This document shows, piece after piece, positions 37,174 to 48,266 of a DNA stretch of 64,000 nt. The stretch covers positions 1,488,001 to 1,552,000 of the forward strand of contig JAALGZ010000003.1 in assembly GCA_015227615.1 (NCBI GenBank), in the 5' to 3' direction. The notes beneath the pieces were generated by a model that was given only the letters and a program-made list of their open reading frames with translations, ran no database searches and was not told the origin of the DNA. A program made the position numbers and the translations under genes. Position 1 is the stretch's first letter; the number at the start of each line of letters is the position of its first letter. This DNA is from Labyrinthula sp. Ha (Eukaryota; Sar; Bigyra; Labyrinthulida; Labyrinthulaceae).

Positions 37174-37330
37174 ACAAGTAAGCTTGTAAACTATTGAAGA
37201 GACTTAAGGAATTAAACTGTTGAACCATTGAAAATTCAAAGAAGACCCTAGAGCGCAAGTTAAACTACTAAATAGGTTCTATCAATGCTGTTTGCTAACT
37301 TTAATATTCAGAGGAAAAGGTAAGGAGCTA

Positions 37331-37585
37331 TTAGGCATATTTTGCCTTTTGTTCTTGGTCATGTTTCTCCCTAATTATTTCATTTAAAGTGGCACCTCTG
37401 AACTGGTTCTTCTTTTTCCACGCACCATACACATTATACAAATACCTCCCGTTCAAGTAGTCAAAGAAACTCCCAACCTCTATCTTCTCTGATGAAGATT
37501 CAAATTCATCCTCTTGGTTCCAAAAGATTAAAAATATTGCTACAAAAGCCGATAGCATCAGGATTATATATCTTAAAGGGCACAT
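37331..37585 (-). CDS. Small single-pass membrane protein, unrecognised
   Basis: An ATG-initiated frame of 84 residues lies convergent to SPAG6, with 157 bp between stop codons. It has one hydrophobic segment near the N-terminus (residues 4-22), then an acidic patch, a Tyr-rich stretch (FFDYLNGRYLYNVYGAWKKK) and a charged Lys/Glu-rich tail. Composition is more coding-like than the surrounding spacer. The short N-terminal anchor could suit a mitochondrial inner-membrane or ER subunit, but I recognise no family. It could be a chance frame. Confidence 0.5.
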   Translation of the reverse strand: MCPLRYIILMLSAFVAIFLIFWNQEDEFESSSEKIEVGSFFDYLNGRYLYNVYGAWKKKNQFRGATLNEIIREKHDQEQKAKYA

Positions 37586-40500
37586 ATTCCACTTGTCTAT
37601 GTTACTCCTTTATATTCTTAACTTTCGAGTCACTTTCAGTTTGTTTAAATTCCGAAAACGATTGCCCAAAATAATTTTCTAGTTCTATTTTTAGGTCACT
37701 TTTTGGACTGACTTTTTCTTGTTTTGTTTTCGGGGAAAGTTTCGGATTCTATTTATAAGACAAAAACATAATTTAACTTGTAATAAATAAAATTTATAAC
37801 ATAAAAATAGAAGACAATGGAGAATTACTATCTATTCAATAAAAATATAATATTTTATTTTTTTGCATCGTCCTGAAGATAGTTTGTTGCTAAGACTTAA
37901 TGTAAAAAACTAATATTTGGAAACCATAACTCCCACCCCCTCGAATATATGTATCAAATTAGTTTATGTTTTTTTGTAGTAAGGTCCATTCAAGAAACAG
38001 AACGAGGTTAGTTATGTGCTGTGTTTTAATGAACTTAAGGTCTTAAGTGGCTTATCATTTTTTTTTCTTGGTCTTTTTCAATAGTATTTGCACATGTAAC
38101 GGATAGTAACAAAAAGAAAAATGGAATGTCGGCACAAACATGTCAACCATGCAGGGTGTTTTAAGCAAAAAAAAAACTATCCACAATCTCTTAGATGATA
38201 AAAATGGCCATTAATTAGGAGTTTAAACATGAATTATGGAGCTGTTGAGTCCGCTCACGGCCGGTTTCAGTGTAAGTTGGTAGAACTATGGTCATTCCTA
38301 AAAAGGTGAAAGGTTTTCAATTAATAAAAAAGTTTTGAGGAAAAACATTACTTTCGGTCATATACTGAAATTTAAAATAACCTCGACAATCGCCCAAGTT
38401 TCCAGCTTGTCCTCTTCTTCTGTACCCTACCACATTCAACAGGCATCAATATAGAGTTGCACTTAATTAATTAGAATTTTTTAACTTTGTTTTGAAATTT
38501 CACAAACTAGTTTACTTAATTAGTTATGCTACTAAATACAGAAACTTATTTGGGCCACACAACCCGGGCTCAAATTTGTTTCCCATTGTTATTCATGCTA
38601 TTATTCTATACCTTAATTAATTTCTTGGTAATGTGGACTAGATTCAACCAACTTGAAGCTGTTGAAGGGCAATAAGGCTCGCTTTTGAAAAAAATACCAA
38701 TAATTAGAAAAAAATTAAGGAGTATTTATTAAACTTTCAAGTACCAAGTTTGTTACTAGTTATCAGAATCAAACTAAACCTAGTAGATTATTGGACGTTA
38801 CTATCAAGGCCAATGCTTCAGCATTGGATGTGACGCTGGAAACTCTTTGTCCAATGCGCGTTCAATTTCAAAAATGTTTCATATCGTTTTTTGCTTCTAT
38901 GATTTAGACCTTTGGGTTTCCCATAAATTTAAATAAAAGATCCCAAGGCCTTATAACTAGAAGGTATTCCAGCAAAATGTTCCAATTTCGGAGTACTTTG
39001 AGGCTTTTGATGAATAAATGGTTAACCTTACACTATAACGCTAGACGGACATATGCCCGTTATGACCCTGCACAAGAAATAGCTACTCATGTTTGATGGT
39101 ACGCGGAATATAAGGTTTCATCTAGAAAACAAGGATTCCACGGAATAAGCTTGAAACATAGCTAAAACAACCATCCAATAAGAAATTTGATAATGAAGTT
39201 GAATTTGAATATAATCACATTCGTGAAAGTGGGCGAAAGTATCGTAACAAAGCAGGTTTTCTCAATACCGCTTTGTTCGTATTATTTTCTTATTGTATTT
39301 CATGACAAAGCATACCCTTTGTCCATCCATGCAGCGCTTTCTATTCTCATTTATTGTTGCCAAGCTGGCTTCAACTAGCTTAAGTTATAAAATGTATACA
39401 ATCAGATCAGATACCTTTTGTCTCTTATATATTTTACATTCCTCTTAATTAAGAGCTGTGTCTGATTTATCTGGGCAAAAATTGCATTCTTAGTTTTAAA
39501 GTTCATACCAATGAACATGTCTCTTTCACTACTGACATAACTTGGTTGAAGGTATTGCTTCTCATCTGTGTGAAGCAAAAGTGTATGAGTTTGTGGTCAT
39601 GACAATATTCTGTTATAAGCTGCTTCACTGCACTTTCTGCAACAAAGGAGAATGTGTGTTACTTTCTAGTACTTCCAAGGAGCCTTTTATTCTTGACTAG
39701 TGTCGATACTTTATTGCTCACGTTAGCTAGGACATAGTTGGGTTTCTGACACGAATTGACTCTTAGTCGGTATCTTGCCATTCTCCTTTTCTAGTTTAAA
39801 TGTGTGTAAATTAAAGACCTGTTCATAATGTCAGGTTCGAACTTATTTTTGAAAGTATTAATATTGTTGAATCAAAGGAGAAAAAAGAAGAATATAAAAT
39901 TCATACAATAAAGCGACTAGATCCCCAGGACGCTAACTCCACTTAGATTAAAAAATAATAAACAGAAACAGTATTCACTAGACCAGAGGGCGGAAATACA
40001 AGCTTTAATTTTGAGATCATATACACAAGGTATATTCCCCTATTTGTATTTTCAATTATCCATCTAAATATAACAAAACTTAAAATTCGGTACTAAACGA
40101 GTGTCTAAATTCTTCAAAAAATTGTTTTCATTTTGAAATCCATTAGGAATGACTAACGCAAATAATAGATTCAAAAAAAAGTACAAAGAAAATGAAAAGG
40201 ATATATACAAGGGGCCTGCCCGAAGTTGTCACAACCTCCTCTAAGAATGTCATAGCTTAGGTATTTAGTTAAATCCAATTAACAACTTTAGCATTTATAC
40301 ATATTCTATCTAAGATCTACGATAGGATATATTTAACAAGTGGTACAACTTAGCTGCAGTAATATATCACCATTTTCTAGACTCATTTTTTCCAGGTGCT
40401 TTTTTGTGCCGTTTTCGATATACGACAACAGAAATGCACTATCTTATGACTCGATATTTTTTTATAATTTTATGAAAAAATTTGTTTGTAGCCATATTTA

Positions 40501-41344
40501 TTTTAATTAAAAGGGTCTGAGATTTCATCATACTACATTGTGCTTTCACCTAACTCTAGTTGCGCTATAATCAAGACAGTTGCAAGTATAGCAACGGTTT
40601 CTCGTTGTTTGAATTCTAGAACACAAGAGCATGAACTTTAGCACTGAAAGTAGGGCAAAATAAAACTTTGATTTCTGCGAAGTCTCTATGTTTGTTTTTG
40701 TTAGCTTCTATCATTAACTGCGTAATTGTTTCCGTTTCAGTTGAAAGAACGTCTTAATGCTGGCACCACCAATTGCATAGAAGATATGATACTCCTGACA
40801 TCGATACAACCAACAAAATGCCTCCAAGGTTATTATATAAGAAATTTGAGGTATTAAACCCAATATTCATCGCATGTGGGATTATTTACAGGTGATCATG
40901 CTTAGTAGAGCTGTTGTCAAATTCTCAACCCCCGATGAACAGTGTCTGTTACTTAAGAACCAAGATACATACATGAGGGTCCCATTCAGAATAACTACGT
41001 TAGTTACCATAGGATCTAGTTAATCACGATTTAACTTTAGTATCATTTCTAATGTCAAAGCCAAATGAACAGTCCCCGAATTTTACATATACTTTGACCC
41101 AGGATAAGTTGCGCTCGTAGTTCATGCGAAGTGAGAGAGATCGTGCAAAAAGTTCGTTGATTTTCAAAAACTAAAGTGATTCTATTTTCTTTATCAATAA
41201 ATATTATGTTTTTTTTGTAATAGCAAGTATAAAAGATAGAACACTTGCTATTCTTATGAATGATTTTCCCAAAATCTGAAAATATCGGCATAACAGTAAC
41301 TTCCGGTAACATTTCAAATTGCCCAAAAAAAAAGAAAAAGATAA
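37586..41344. other. 3.8-kb AT-rich spacer
   Basis: No supported gene. Short frames near 39.2 and 41.1 kb lack motifs. A pyrimidine tract followed by a short open stretch near 40.73-40.87 kb could be an exon remnant but cannot be assigned. The last tens of bases, rich in A, precede LSM4. Confidence 0.5.
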
Positions 41345-41701
41345 ATGATTCCAGTATCTCTTCTAAAGTCCAGCCAAAATCAACAACTGCTTGTTCAACT
41401 GCGCGATGGTGAAAGCTACATTGGAACCTTGAAAAATTGCGATGTTTATATGAATATAAACTTAGAAGATGTAACTTTGACGTCTGCAGACGGTAGCTCG
41501 TTTTTCCACCTAGATGAGATCTACATTCGAGGCCCGAGTATAAAGTATCTACGTTTGAATCCCGACTTGCTCAAAGAAGTTCAAGCTAATGAAGAAAAAT
41601 TTGGAAAGAGATATACTCGAGGTCGAGGAGGAAGGGCACGTGGAAGAACACGGGGGTCTTTCAGAGGACGTGGAAAAAAATCAAGAGGAAGAGGAAATTA
41701 A
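41345..41701 (+). CDS. LSM4: LSM4, U6 snRNA-associated Sm-like protein
   Basis: LSM4 is one subunit of the heteroheptameric LSM rings: LSM2-8 binds the U6 snRNA 3' end in the nucleus, and LSM1-7 promotes mRNA decapping in the cytoplasm. The 118-residue protein starts MIPVSLLKSSQNQQLLVQL, close to the family consensus. It shows the Sm1 motif (GESYIGTLKNCDVYMNINLEDV) and Sm2 (IYIRGPSIKYLRL), then the RG-rich tail typical of LSM4 (residues 90-118, RGRGGRARGRTRG). Its stop codon is separated by only 2 bp from the stop codon of the opposing gene, so the 3' UTRs must overlap. Confidence 0.95.
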   Translation: MIPVSLLKSSQNQQLLVQLRDGESYIGTLKNCDVYMNINLEDVTLTSADGSSFFHLDEIYIRGPSIKYLRLNPDLLKEVQANEEKFGKRYTRGRGGRARGRTRGSFRGRGKKSRGRGN

Positions 41702-41703
41702 GT

Positions 41704-42339
41704 TTAAAAGAAATCTGTCAAAGATGATACGGAAAAGCGATAGAAGTTGGAGAGTCTTTTGTTGTAGGAGGATAAAGTTTTTCCATCTTTATCTGTTCCC
41801 TTCCATACAAAATAAATTGATAATTCATCTTGGGATTCTTCGTCAGAAGATAAATCAAGGAAGCAATCTTTTCCAGAACTCCTTCCACTGACAGAAACTG
41901 AATTACTAGAATAATCAAAAGCATTTTCAAAGCAGTTTTTGCTGCAGGAAAAACATCCATCATCGAAATAAATTGAGTCCACATTTCCTTCATCCAACTC
42001 GATCACCACGGTAATCTGAGTGACAGAATATTGAGATGCAAGGAACAGTTTTTTTTTGAATATTGTGCTTTCTTTCTGAACTCCAAAATGTATAAAATTA
42101 GAATTTTCAAGATCAAATGAAGACGATGTTGAATTAAGGTTGAGGCTGATTCTTGAAAAGTCGTCTACGCGAAGTTGAGCTGGGAGATAGATGGTTTCAT
42201 TTAGATTTTCTGTAGATTCTTTACCTATAAACGTGCATACTTCTGTTTTTTTATCTATTAGAAGCGCGGGTGTTTCATTTTCATTGAATAAGCATCCAAT
42301 CGCGTTTTGTAGAAACAACGTGAAAATAATTCGTATCAT
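41704..42339 (-). CDS. Secreted Cys-containing protein, unrecognised
   Basis: A 211-residue frame begins MIRIIFTLFLQNAIGCLF, a probable signal peptide, and has several N-glycosylation sequons (NETP, where Pro makes use unlikely, NETI, NSTS). A Cys cluster (CFSCSKNCF) and strand-rich segments (SVTQITVVIELD, DELSIYFVWKG) suggest an extracellular beta-rich, disulphide-bonded fold. There is no second hydrophobic segment, so it may be secreted. I recognise no family. It is transcribed toward LSM4 and its 3' UTR must run antisense into that gene or end within a few bases. Confidence 0.65.
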   Translation of the reverse strand: MIRIIFTLFLQNAIGCLFNENETPALLIDKKTEVCTFIGKESTENLNETIYLPAQLRVDDFSRISLNLNSTSSSFDLENSNFIHFGVQKESTIFKKKLFLASQYSVTQITVVIELDEGNVDSIYFDDGCFSCSKNCFENAFDYSSNSVSVSGRSSGKDCFLDLSSDEESQDELSIYFVWKGTDKDGKTLSSYNKRLSNFYRFSVSSLTDFF

Positions 42340-45277
42340 TTATTCTTGTATAGACGGTAATGCGCCACTGTGTTAAGTTCAATTGTTTGAATACCGCGGA
42401 GAGTGGCCATTCAAAGATGAAATATAATTGAACATATAACTTCCCAACAACATATTTATCATACCCATTTATTTTTGTATAAAGTTATCGTATAAGTAAA
42501 ATTTATATATCTTTTGGATAAAGTTAGGTCATATGCCTGGGGGTATTATTTTGCACTAATATCTTGATGGAGACAAGAATGGCGAACTAGGGGAGAGGGC
42601 AGCACAACCCTAGAATCTTCTTCTTAAAGAAATAAGCTTTAACAAAAAGTATGAACAACTTAACTCAAAATTTGGCAATAAAAAAATAGGATCCATATTT
42701 CATGAACTTTGGAAAACCTATGAGACATTACAGCTTCATGTAGTAAGATTGAATGCAAGGATAACAAGAAACCTTTAATTTTATCAGCAAGCTTATAGAA
42801 TTTATGGCCATTCCTTATATTTTAATTAGAATTGTGAGAGGTAAATCCTTATTATATTTAGCTTAGAGGGAGCGGACAAGAACTGTTTGGCTGACGAAGA
42901 AAGATACTAGAAGGCTCTGCACTGACCTCGTGTTTGAACCTTTTTGTAATTAGCATAATAGGAGTCGGATTTGAGTAAGCTTATTCTATCTAATAATATT
43001 AGGTTTGGAATCCGTGTTTTTATCAAAAAGCATGGTAAGTTGAACAGTCCTCCCACAAAGGCTTAACCGGCCCTCTCATTCATTTCACCTCATATGAAAA
43101 CAATGAAGACACTGATAGCTATATTCCCCAACTCTGTAAGTTTCAGCTTTTGTCATGAAAGGGCTGATAGAGAATAGTGAGAAAACAGATGAAATATGGA
43201 AAGGAGAATCAACACCGACAATAGTAGACATGAGTTATATATATTGTACATTTATAAATACTGTAATAGGGTTGCACCATCAGTCCATTTCCCTGTTTTC
43301 TGAGCTGATAAAAAATGTTATAATGGCACAAAAACTATAAATTTTTGAATAGGTTCTATAAAGTACAACCAGTATCTGCGAAAAAAAAAGCCAAGAAGAC
43401 TTAGGGAGACTTCCAGCGGCAAAGAATTAGATGTTTGTTGACGATATTAGAATTCCATGACCCACTCTTGTACGTTATTTTCCATATGAGGATCTGGCTA
43501 AGAAACTTAAATACAAAAAACAATAGAACTATGACACAAAACTTAGTACGACAATAAGATCTACAGCAAAACATAGAGAGTTGCAATTGGTTTACTCCTT
43601 GTTTTTACCCCTTGGGCCTCTGCGAATAGGTTTGATCTAGGATGAAACCATAATATTTCAATATTCTAATACACTTTACCTTGGCTTTGAGAGGTTCAGA
43701 TGTTCTTATTTGAGTAAAGATTGCGTTTAACTACAGTCTAGTTAAAAGATAGTTAGTTTACTACTAAAAGCTCTGCTTTAAGAAGGCAATTCGGAAACGG
43801 GTTCTCCAGTTGGAAATAACGTTCTAGTAGAAAAAAAATACATCTAGAGTGAATTTGGTAAACGATATAAACTTATATAAAATTCAGGGAGTGCTGCTTA
43901 TTTTTTAATAAAATCCAAATGTCTATGTTGTCAGTTTATCTTCTTACAGTCAGCCCATATATTTATGCTTGTGCTAGAGCTAAATGAAGCTGACCTTCTT
44001 GTATAGATTAAACCTAATCGAAAAATACAAACTATTATATTAGTTTCTATTGAGAAGGAAATAAAAGCCCTTAAGCTTCTCGATCAATGCAAAGGTTAAA
44101 TTCATTCTCCTTTAATGGGATAGTCACTGATAACAAGGTATAAGCAAGAAATTACAATGAAATATGCATCAAATCAAATAAAGAATATACTACCATTTGG
44201 TTAGTATTAGCTAGAGTTTTTAACCAGATATTTAGTTAGAAGAAACACATTTATAATATTTGAAAAACTTTGGATTATTTTGAAATGATATATGGAATTT
44301 AAGAACTCTGAAGTGTCACTCTATTTCAAACTGATATGGATAATTATGGTTAAAAGGACTGAATATAAATAGGAGTCATTCTTGGAGTTCGTTGCGATAT
44401 TTGGTGATAATATATCTTGCGACATCATTCTAAAGTGATATTATGAAATAACTGGTATAGTTAGTCGTTATTGGTGGTGTATTAAAAGTTAAAAAGTGAG
44501 ATAAAAAGAATTGTTAGCTGTGAAGGTTTTGCTTAGCTTATATTCGACTGTTTATGCCCGAGGTTTTACTACATGTCTATTAACCTTGCACATTTTTTTT
44601 ATTCCAGTAGAACTCGTATTTTCTAAGTTAGTACAACGACGGAAAACCTCAATACCCAACAGAAATTGCTTCCAGGCTATAAATTTGAGTAGATCGAAAG
44701 GAATCTAAACAAAGCAGAAAAATGAAAGTCAACAGCACTGTACGTTTTTACTCCACATGAATAAAAGGTAAATTTCAAATATTACTAATCAATCAATATT
44801 TTCAGCAGAGCTTTTTCTTGTTAATATTTCGTACTACCCACTGTCTAGGAACATGTAGTTAATTTTATAATTCTTATTACCACCTCTCTTGCCCAAGGCC
44901 ATTACTATTAACTGAAACGACCCAACCAAAGGAATAAATATACAAAATGACTGCTCCAAATAACATAAAAGGTTATATGTTTCATTATCGATTTAATATA
45001 CTTGCATCTAGAACTTTCTTAAAGCTCCACTTCAAGAGCATAGAAATTTGGGTGTATAAAACTCGTAGATACTTGGTCTAAAGAAGATGAACCCAGACAA
45101 TTCTCACTAGGATTATCAACTTAAACTAAGAAAGCTATAAAATTTTTGGCAAATGATTTGTCTTTAACACACTAAAAATAGACTCACTGGTTGAACTTTG
45201 ATATTAAAGCTGTTCTTTAAATTTGAGAATGCTTCTTATTAATCATTAAAACACGTCATTAGGAAGAAATATACAGT
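42340..45277. other. 2.9-kb AT-rich spacer
   Basis: It lies between the divergently transcribed secreted orphan (-) and the membrane orphan (+), so it should hold both promoters. Short frames near 43.2, 43.5 and 44.5 kb show no motifs. Nothing else was recognised. Confidence 0.5.
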
Positions 45278-45958
45278 ATGAAGAAAATAGTATACCTTAT
45301 CAGTATTTATAACAGCTGTGCTCTAGAAACAAACCTTTGTGATGTGAACTCACCAGAAATATGTTTATCAAGCTATTTTAATTCTACTGAGTTGTTTTCT
45401 ATTGAATCAGAAGTTGAAGAAAGACCATTGGAGTTTCCAATTTCAGTCAGAATATCAAGTATACCATCTGGAGGTTGTCTTGTTTTTAACCAGACGGTAG
45501 AGTTGAGTCCATGTAGCTCCTCTGAAGAGATTTATTTAGAAGATATAGATATTTCGACTGATTTATATGAAGTTAGATCGGGTGTTTCTTCTAGTTGCAT
45601 TAATTTTGCCGAAGATTCACTTGTCTCGGAGGACAGTTGTTCAAGTGTAGAGATCATTGGCTTTGCATCCACATTTCTTCAAGAAAGTGAAGAAGAGGAC
45701 GATGATGATCGCATACCAAATACGCTTCCAACACAAGAACCCATTGGAGTTAACTCACCTTTTGGCACAAGGTTCAAGAATATTTATACAAGCATAATCA
45801 TCTCTTTCCTTTCTCTTGTTGTGTTACTTGCTGCGGTAAAGTGTGTTGCAGTTCCAGATACGATAAGAGACACTTGGGATTCAGTTAGGCTAATTGGTTC
45901 AAGCAGACGGGATAAACAAATCCTAGAGGCAGTCAAGCTAGAAAACAATATTCAGTAG
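45278..45958 (+). CDS. Type I single-pass membrane protein, unrecognised
   Basis: A 226-residue protein with a hydrophobic N-terminus (MKKIVYLISIYNSCAL, probable short signal peptide), a Ser/Glu-rich ectodomain with regularly spaced cysteines and sequons (NSTE, NQTV), an acidic stretch (EESEEEDDDD), one transmembrane helix (about residues 168-190) and a short cytosolic tail. The layout is that of a small cell-surface or ER type I protein. No family is recognised and I see no clear similarity to the secreted orphan at 41704-42339. It converges on the PHD gene with 34 bp between stop codons. Confidence 0.68.
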   Translation: MKKIVYLISIYNSCALETNLCDVNSPEICLSSYFNSTELFSIESEVEERPLEFPISVRISSIPSGGCLVFNQTVELSPCSSSEEIYLEDIDISTDLYEVRSGVSSSCINFAEDSLVSEDSCSSVEIIGFASTFLQESEEEDDDDRIPNTLPTQEPIGVNSPFGTRFKNIYTSIIISFLSLVVLLAAVKCVAVPDTIRDTWDSVRLIGSSRRDKQILEAVKLENNIQ

Positions 45959-45992
45959 ACTTGAAGAACTAAAACAAACGGAAAAGCAACTT

Positions 45993-48035
45993 TCATCCTC
46001 TGCAGGAACTACAAATAAAACTTTTCTTCAGATCATCTGCAAATTTCGTTCTATATTTTACAGCTTGTTCCGCCATAACTAGGTTCAGGGCGTCGTTTCC
46101 CGATTTAATTACTGGTATGTTATGCAACCTCTTCTGGAAAGACTCCTGGCAGGCTGGATGATAGCTTTTCTTACAATTCACGCAAATGAGGCTAACCCCG
46201 GGTTTACCCCTTCGTTTGCAATCTTGCGAACTGCATGGCGTCAGCTTCGCCTGCCTTGAAGAAGAAATAATGTTGTAATAACCAAGAGCCCTATCAACTC
46301 CAACCCTTGAAGCAGAGTGTGCACACAGCTCATGAACATAGGTTCCTCTAGCCTGCTGCTCCTCGTTTATAAAGGGTCCCATTAAATCCCCGTGCTTCAT
46401 ATCCTCTTTATCACCACAACAAAATGCGCACACAAGTGGATAAAAATGGCTAGGTGCCGCTAATAAATCAACCTGTTTTCCTTTCAGCTTTGATGTACAG
46501 TATGGACATGTGTACGAAGCGTTTGACACCTTTATTTGATTCAATTTTCTAGCAGTCAGTTTGACACATTCCGGATGCACCCACCTGTTACAAACAGGAT
46601 GTTTCAAGGTACTTGAGCACTCAATCATTTCACTTTCCTCAACAAGACGCTTGCAAATGCAATAGTGATCAGGGTCACCAGAAGTTTTAATCGGATACGT
46701 TCCAAGCCTCTTCTCCGACCTGTCAATGTCTTCTTCACTTTCCATTCTTCTTAAGGTTCTTCTAACTTCCATTTCCTCATTTGACATCTTTGGAACTTTG
46801 ATTAAGTCCTTTGATACCAGAACCACTTTAACTCTCTTGTTCTGATGCAGCCCAGATTTAAACTCTAGGACATTTCCCCCACCTTCAAATCTCACAGGAA
46901 TCATAAGTTTTTTTGAATTTCTGCGTATTGGTTTTTCAGATGAGACTCGTCTTTGACGCAAAGGCTTAGGAATTGGGAATGAACTCGGCAGGGGAGAGCT
47001 TTGATAATTTTGTGGCAACAAACCCTGTTGAGGTAAGCCTTGTACAGTAGGAAACAACTGACCACGGGGATACTCGAAAGGTGAACCGAGTTGAACCATA
47101 GAGTTTTGATGTTGAGCCTGGAGGAAGCTGTTTTGTGGAGGAAAAAATTGATTATGAGGTGGTTGGGATTGATTCTGCTGCTGCATGAAATACGCGTTTG
47201 GGGTGTAGGGTGATGCTGCTGCAGTCGCTGTCGCAGGAGTAGAATATATTTGCTGCAGCGCTTGTTGGGTTTGCAAAAGATTATTCAAGTAATCTGACTC
47301 CATTTGTGGTGACATCAGCGCTCCAGAGCGCGTCGGGTTTAAACGGGAGGACAAGTTTACAGGTTGATCATGAATTGAGTTTCGAAGATCCTGGTAGCCA
47401 TTTTGAACCTGTTGAGGCCGGGTATATTGTTCATATCGTCTAGAATCAGGCGCATTATAGCTCAGTTCAGGTTGATAGCTCTGAGTAGGTTGCGTCTGAT
47501 ACTGACTCTGATCTATTCTAGATCTCTTCCTTACTTGGGAAACTGGTGTCGAGTACTGTTGATCTGTTTGTCGAGATTTCTTTTCTTGCTTTTTGATCAA
47601 TTTGTCAAGGATTTGCAACTCTTGGAAAGATAAATCTCTGAGATTAAATCTTTTCCCCTCACTTCCAATGCTAGGAAGTTTCAGGTTGTGTGTTCTAAAC
47701 ATAAATGACAAGAGTTCACGAAGAAACGGTGTCCTAGCATACTTTTTATCCTTCAATACCTTATAAAGCTTCTGTTGCATAAGCTTCTTTCTATCCTTTC
47801 TCCCCCGTTCAGTGCCATTTTTCTTTCCATTCAATTTATTCACTCTTTGCTCGCCGTTCTCTTGTGCCTCTCTTCGAACTCCATTTGTTTGGGCAAACTG
47901 ACTATGAACGATATCAGCTGACCTTACAGGCGCAGAAATATTCTGTTCTCGATGAATAGGAATACTTTCTCTGTGATTTGTGCTTAGGGTGTCCTGCTGG
48001 GGGTTATAGTTCATATAGTATCCTTGATCATTCAT
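45993..48035 (-). CDS. PHD and extended-PHD zinc finger protein
   Basis: A 680-residue protein, probably a nuclear chromatin factor. The N-terminal two thirds are low-complexity, Gln/Asn/Pro-rich, with basic patches (NGKKNGTERGRKDRKK) that could act as nuclear signals. A PHD finger lies near residues 455-515 (YCICKRL ... CNRWVHPECV ... YTCPYC). It is followed near 535-665 by an extended PHD module: CAFCCGDKED, GTYVHELCA, then CSSQDC, LICVNCKKSYHPAC. That order resembles readers of the JADE/BRPF/MLL type, in which PHD and ePHD sense histone H3 tails, but no bromodomain, PWWP, SET or EPL1-like region is present here. It shares a 231-bp divergent intergenic region with the gene at 48267. Confidence 0.85.
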   Translation of the reverse strand: MNDQGYYMNYNPQQDTLSTNHRESIPIHREQNISAPVRSADIVHSQFAQTNGVRREAQENGEQRVNKLNGKKNGTERGRKDRKKLMQQKLYKVLKDKKYARTPFLRELLSFMFRTHNLKLPSIGSEGKRFNLRDLSFQELQILDKLIKKQEKKSRQTDQQYSTPVSQVRKRSRIDQSQYQTQPTQSYQPELSYNAPDSRRYEQYTRPQQVQNGYQDLRNSIHDQPVNLSSRLNPTRSGALMSPQMESDYLNNLLQTQQALQQIYSTPATATAAASPYTPNAYFMQQQNQSQPPHNQFFPPQNSFLQAQHQNSMVQLGSPFEYPRGQLFPTVQGLPQQGLLPQNYQSSPLPSSFPIPKPLRQRRVSSEKPIRRNSKKLMIPVRFEGGGNVLEFKSGLHQNKRVKVVLVSKDLIKVPKMSNEEMEVRRTLRRMESEEDIDRSEKRLGTYPIKTSGDPDHYCICKRLVEESEMIECSSTLKHPVCNRWVHPECVKLTARKLNQIKVSNASYTCPYCTSKLKGKQVDLLAAPSHFYPLVCAFCCGDKEDMKHGDLMGPFINEEQQARGTYVHELCAHSASRVGVDRALGYYNIISSSRQAKLTPCSSQDCKRRGKPGVSLICVNCKKSYHPACQESFQKRLHNIPVIKSGNDALNLVMAEQAVKYRTKFADDLKKSFICSSCRG

Positions 48036-48266
48036 ATTTTTCGTGTCAACGTTTTTTCTTCAATCGTTTATTGCAGTCGTCCGTTAAGGAAATTTGATAA
48101 ATAACGATAGGTAACAAGAGGTAGCGAAAGGATGAGATAGATGAAGCTATTGGTAGAAAGTTCATGTCGGTAAGTATCGGGATAGTTGAAGTTTTGGCAA
48201 ATGTTTTCCAAGAAGGCTTCCATTGTCTAGAAGCAAAATATATGCTTAAAAGAAGAGAAAAACGAC
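48036..48266. promoter_or_regulatory. Divergent promoter region
   Basis: 231 bp separate the start codons of the PHD/ePHD gene (-) and the orphan gene (+), so both core promoters must lie here or within the coding ends. No shared motif could be identified by eye. Confidence 0.4.

Noticed and set aside
39825-39850. GGTTCGAAC string resembling a tRNA B box
   Set aside because: The flanking bases cannot form a T-stem and no A box or acceptor stem is present. Similar strings near 4.27 and 31.05 kb fail in the same way.
41589-41891. 100-codon plus-strand frame overlapping the end of LSM4
   Set aside because: It is an out-of-frame shadow of the RG-rich tail and of the opposing secreted-protein gene.
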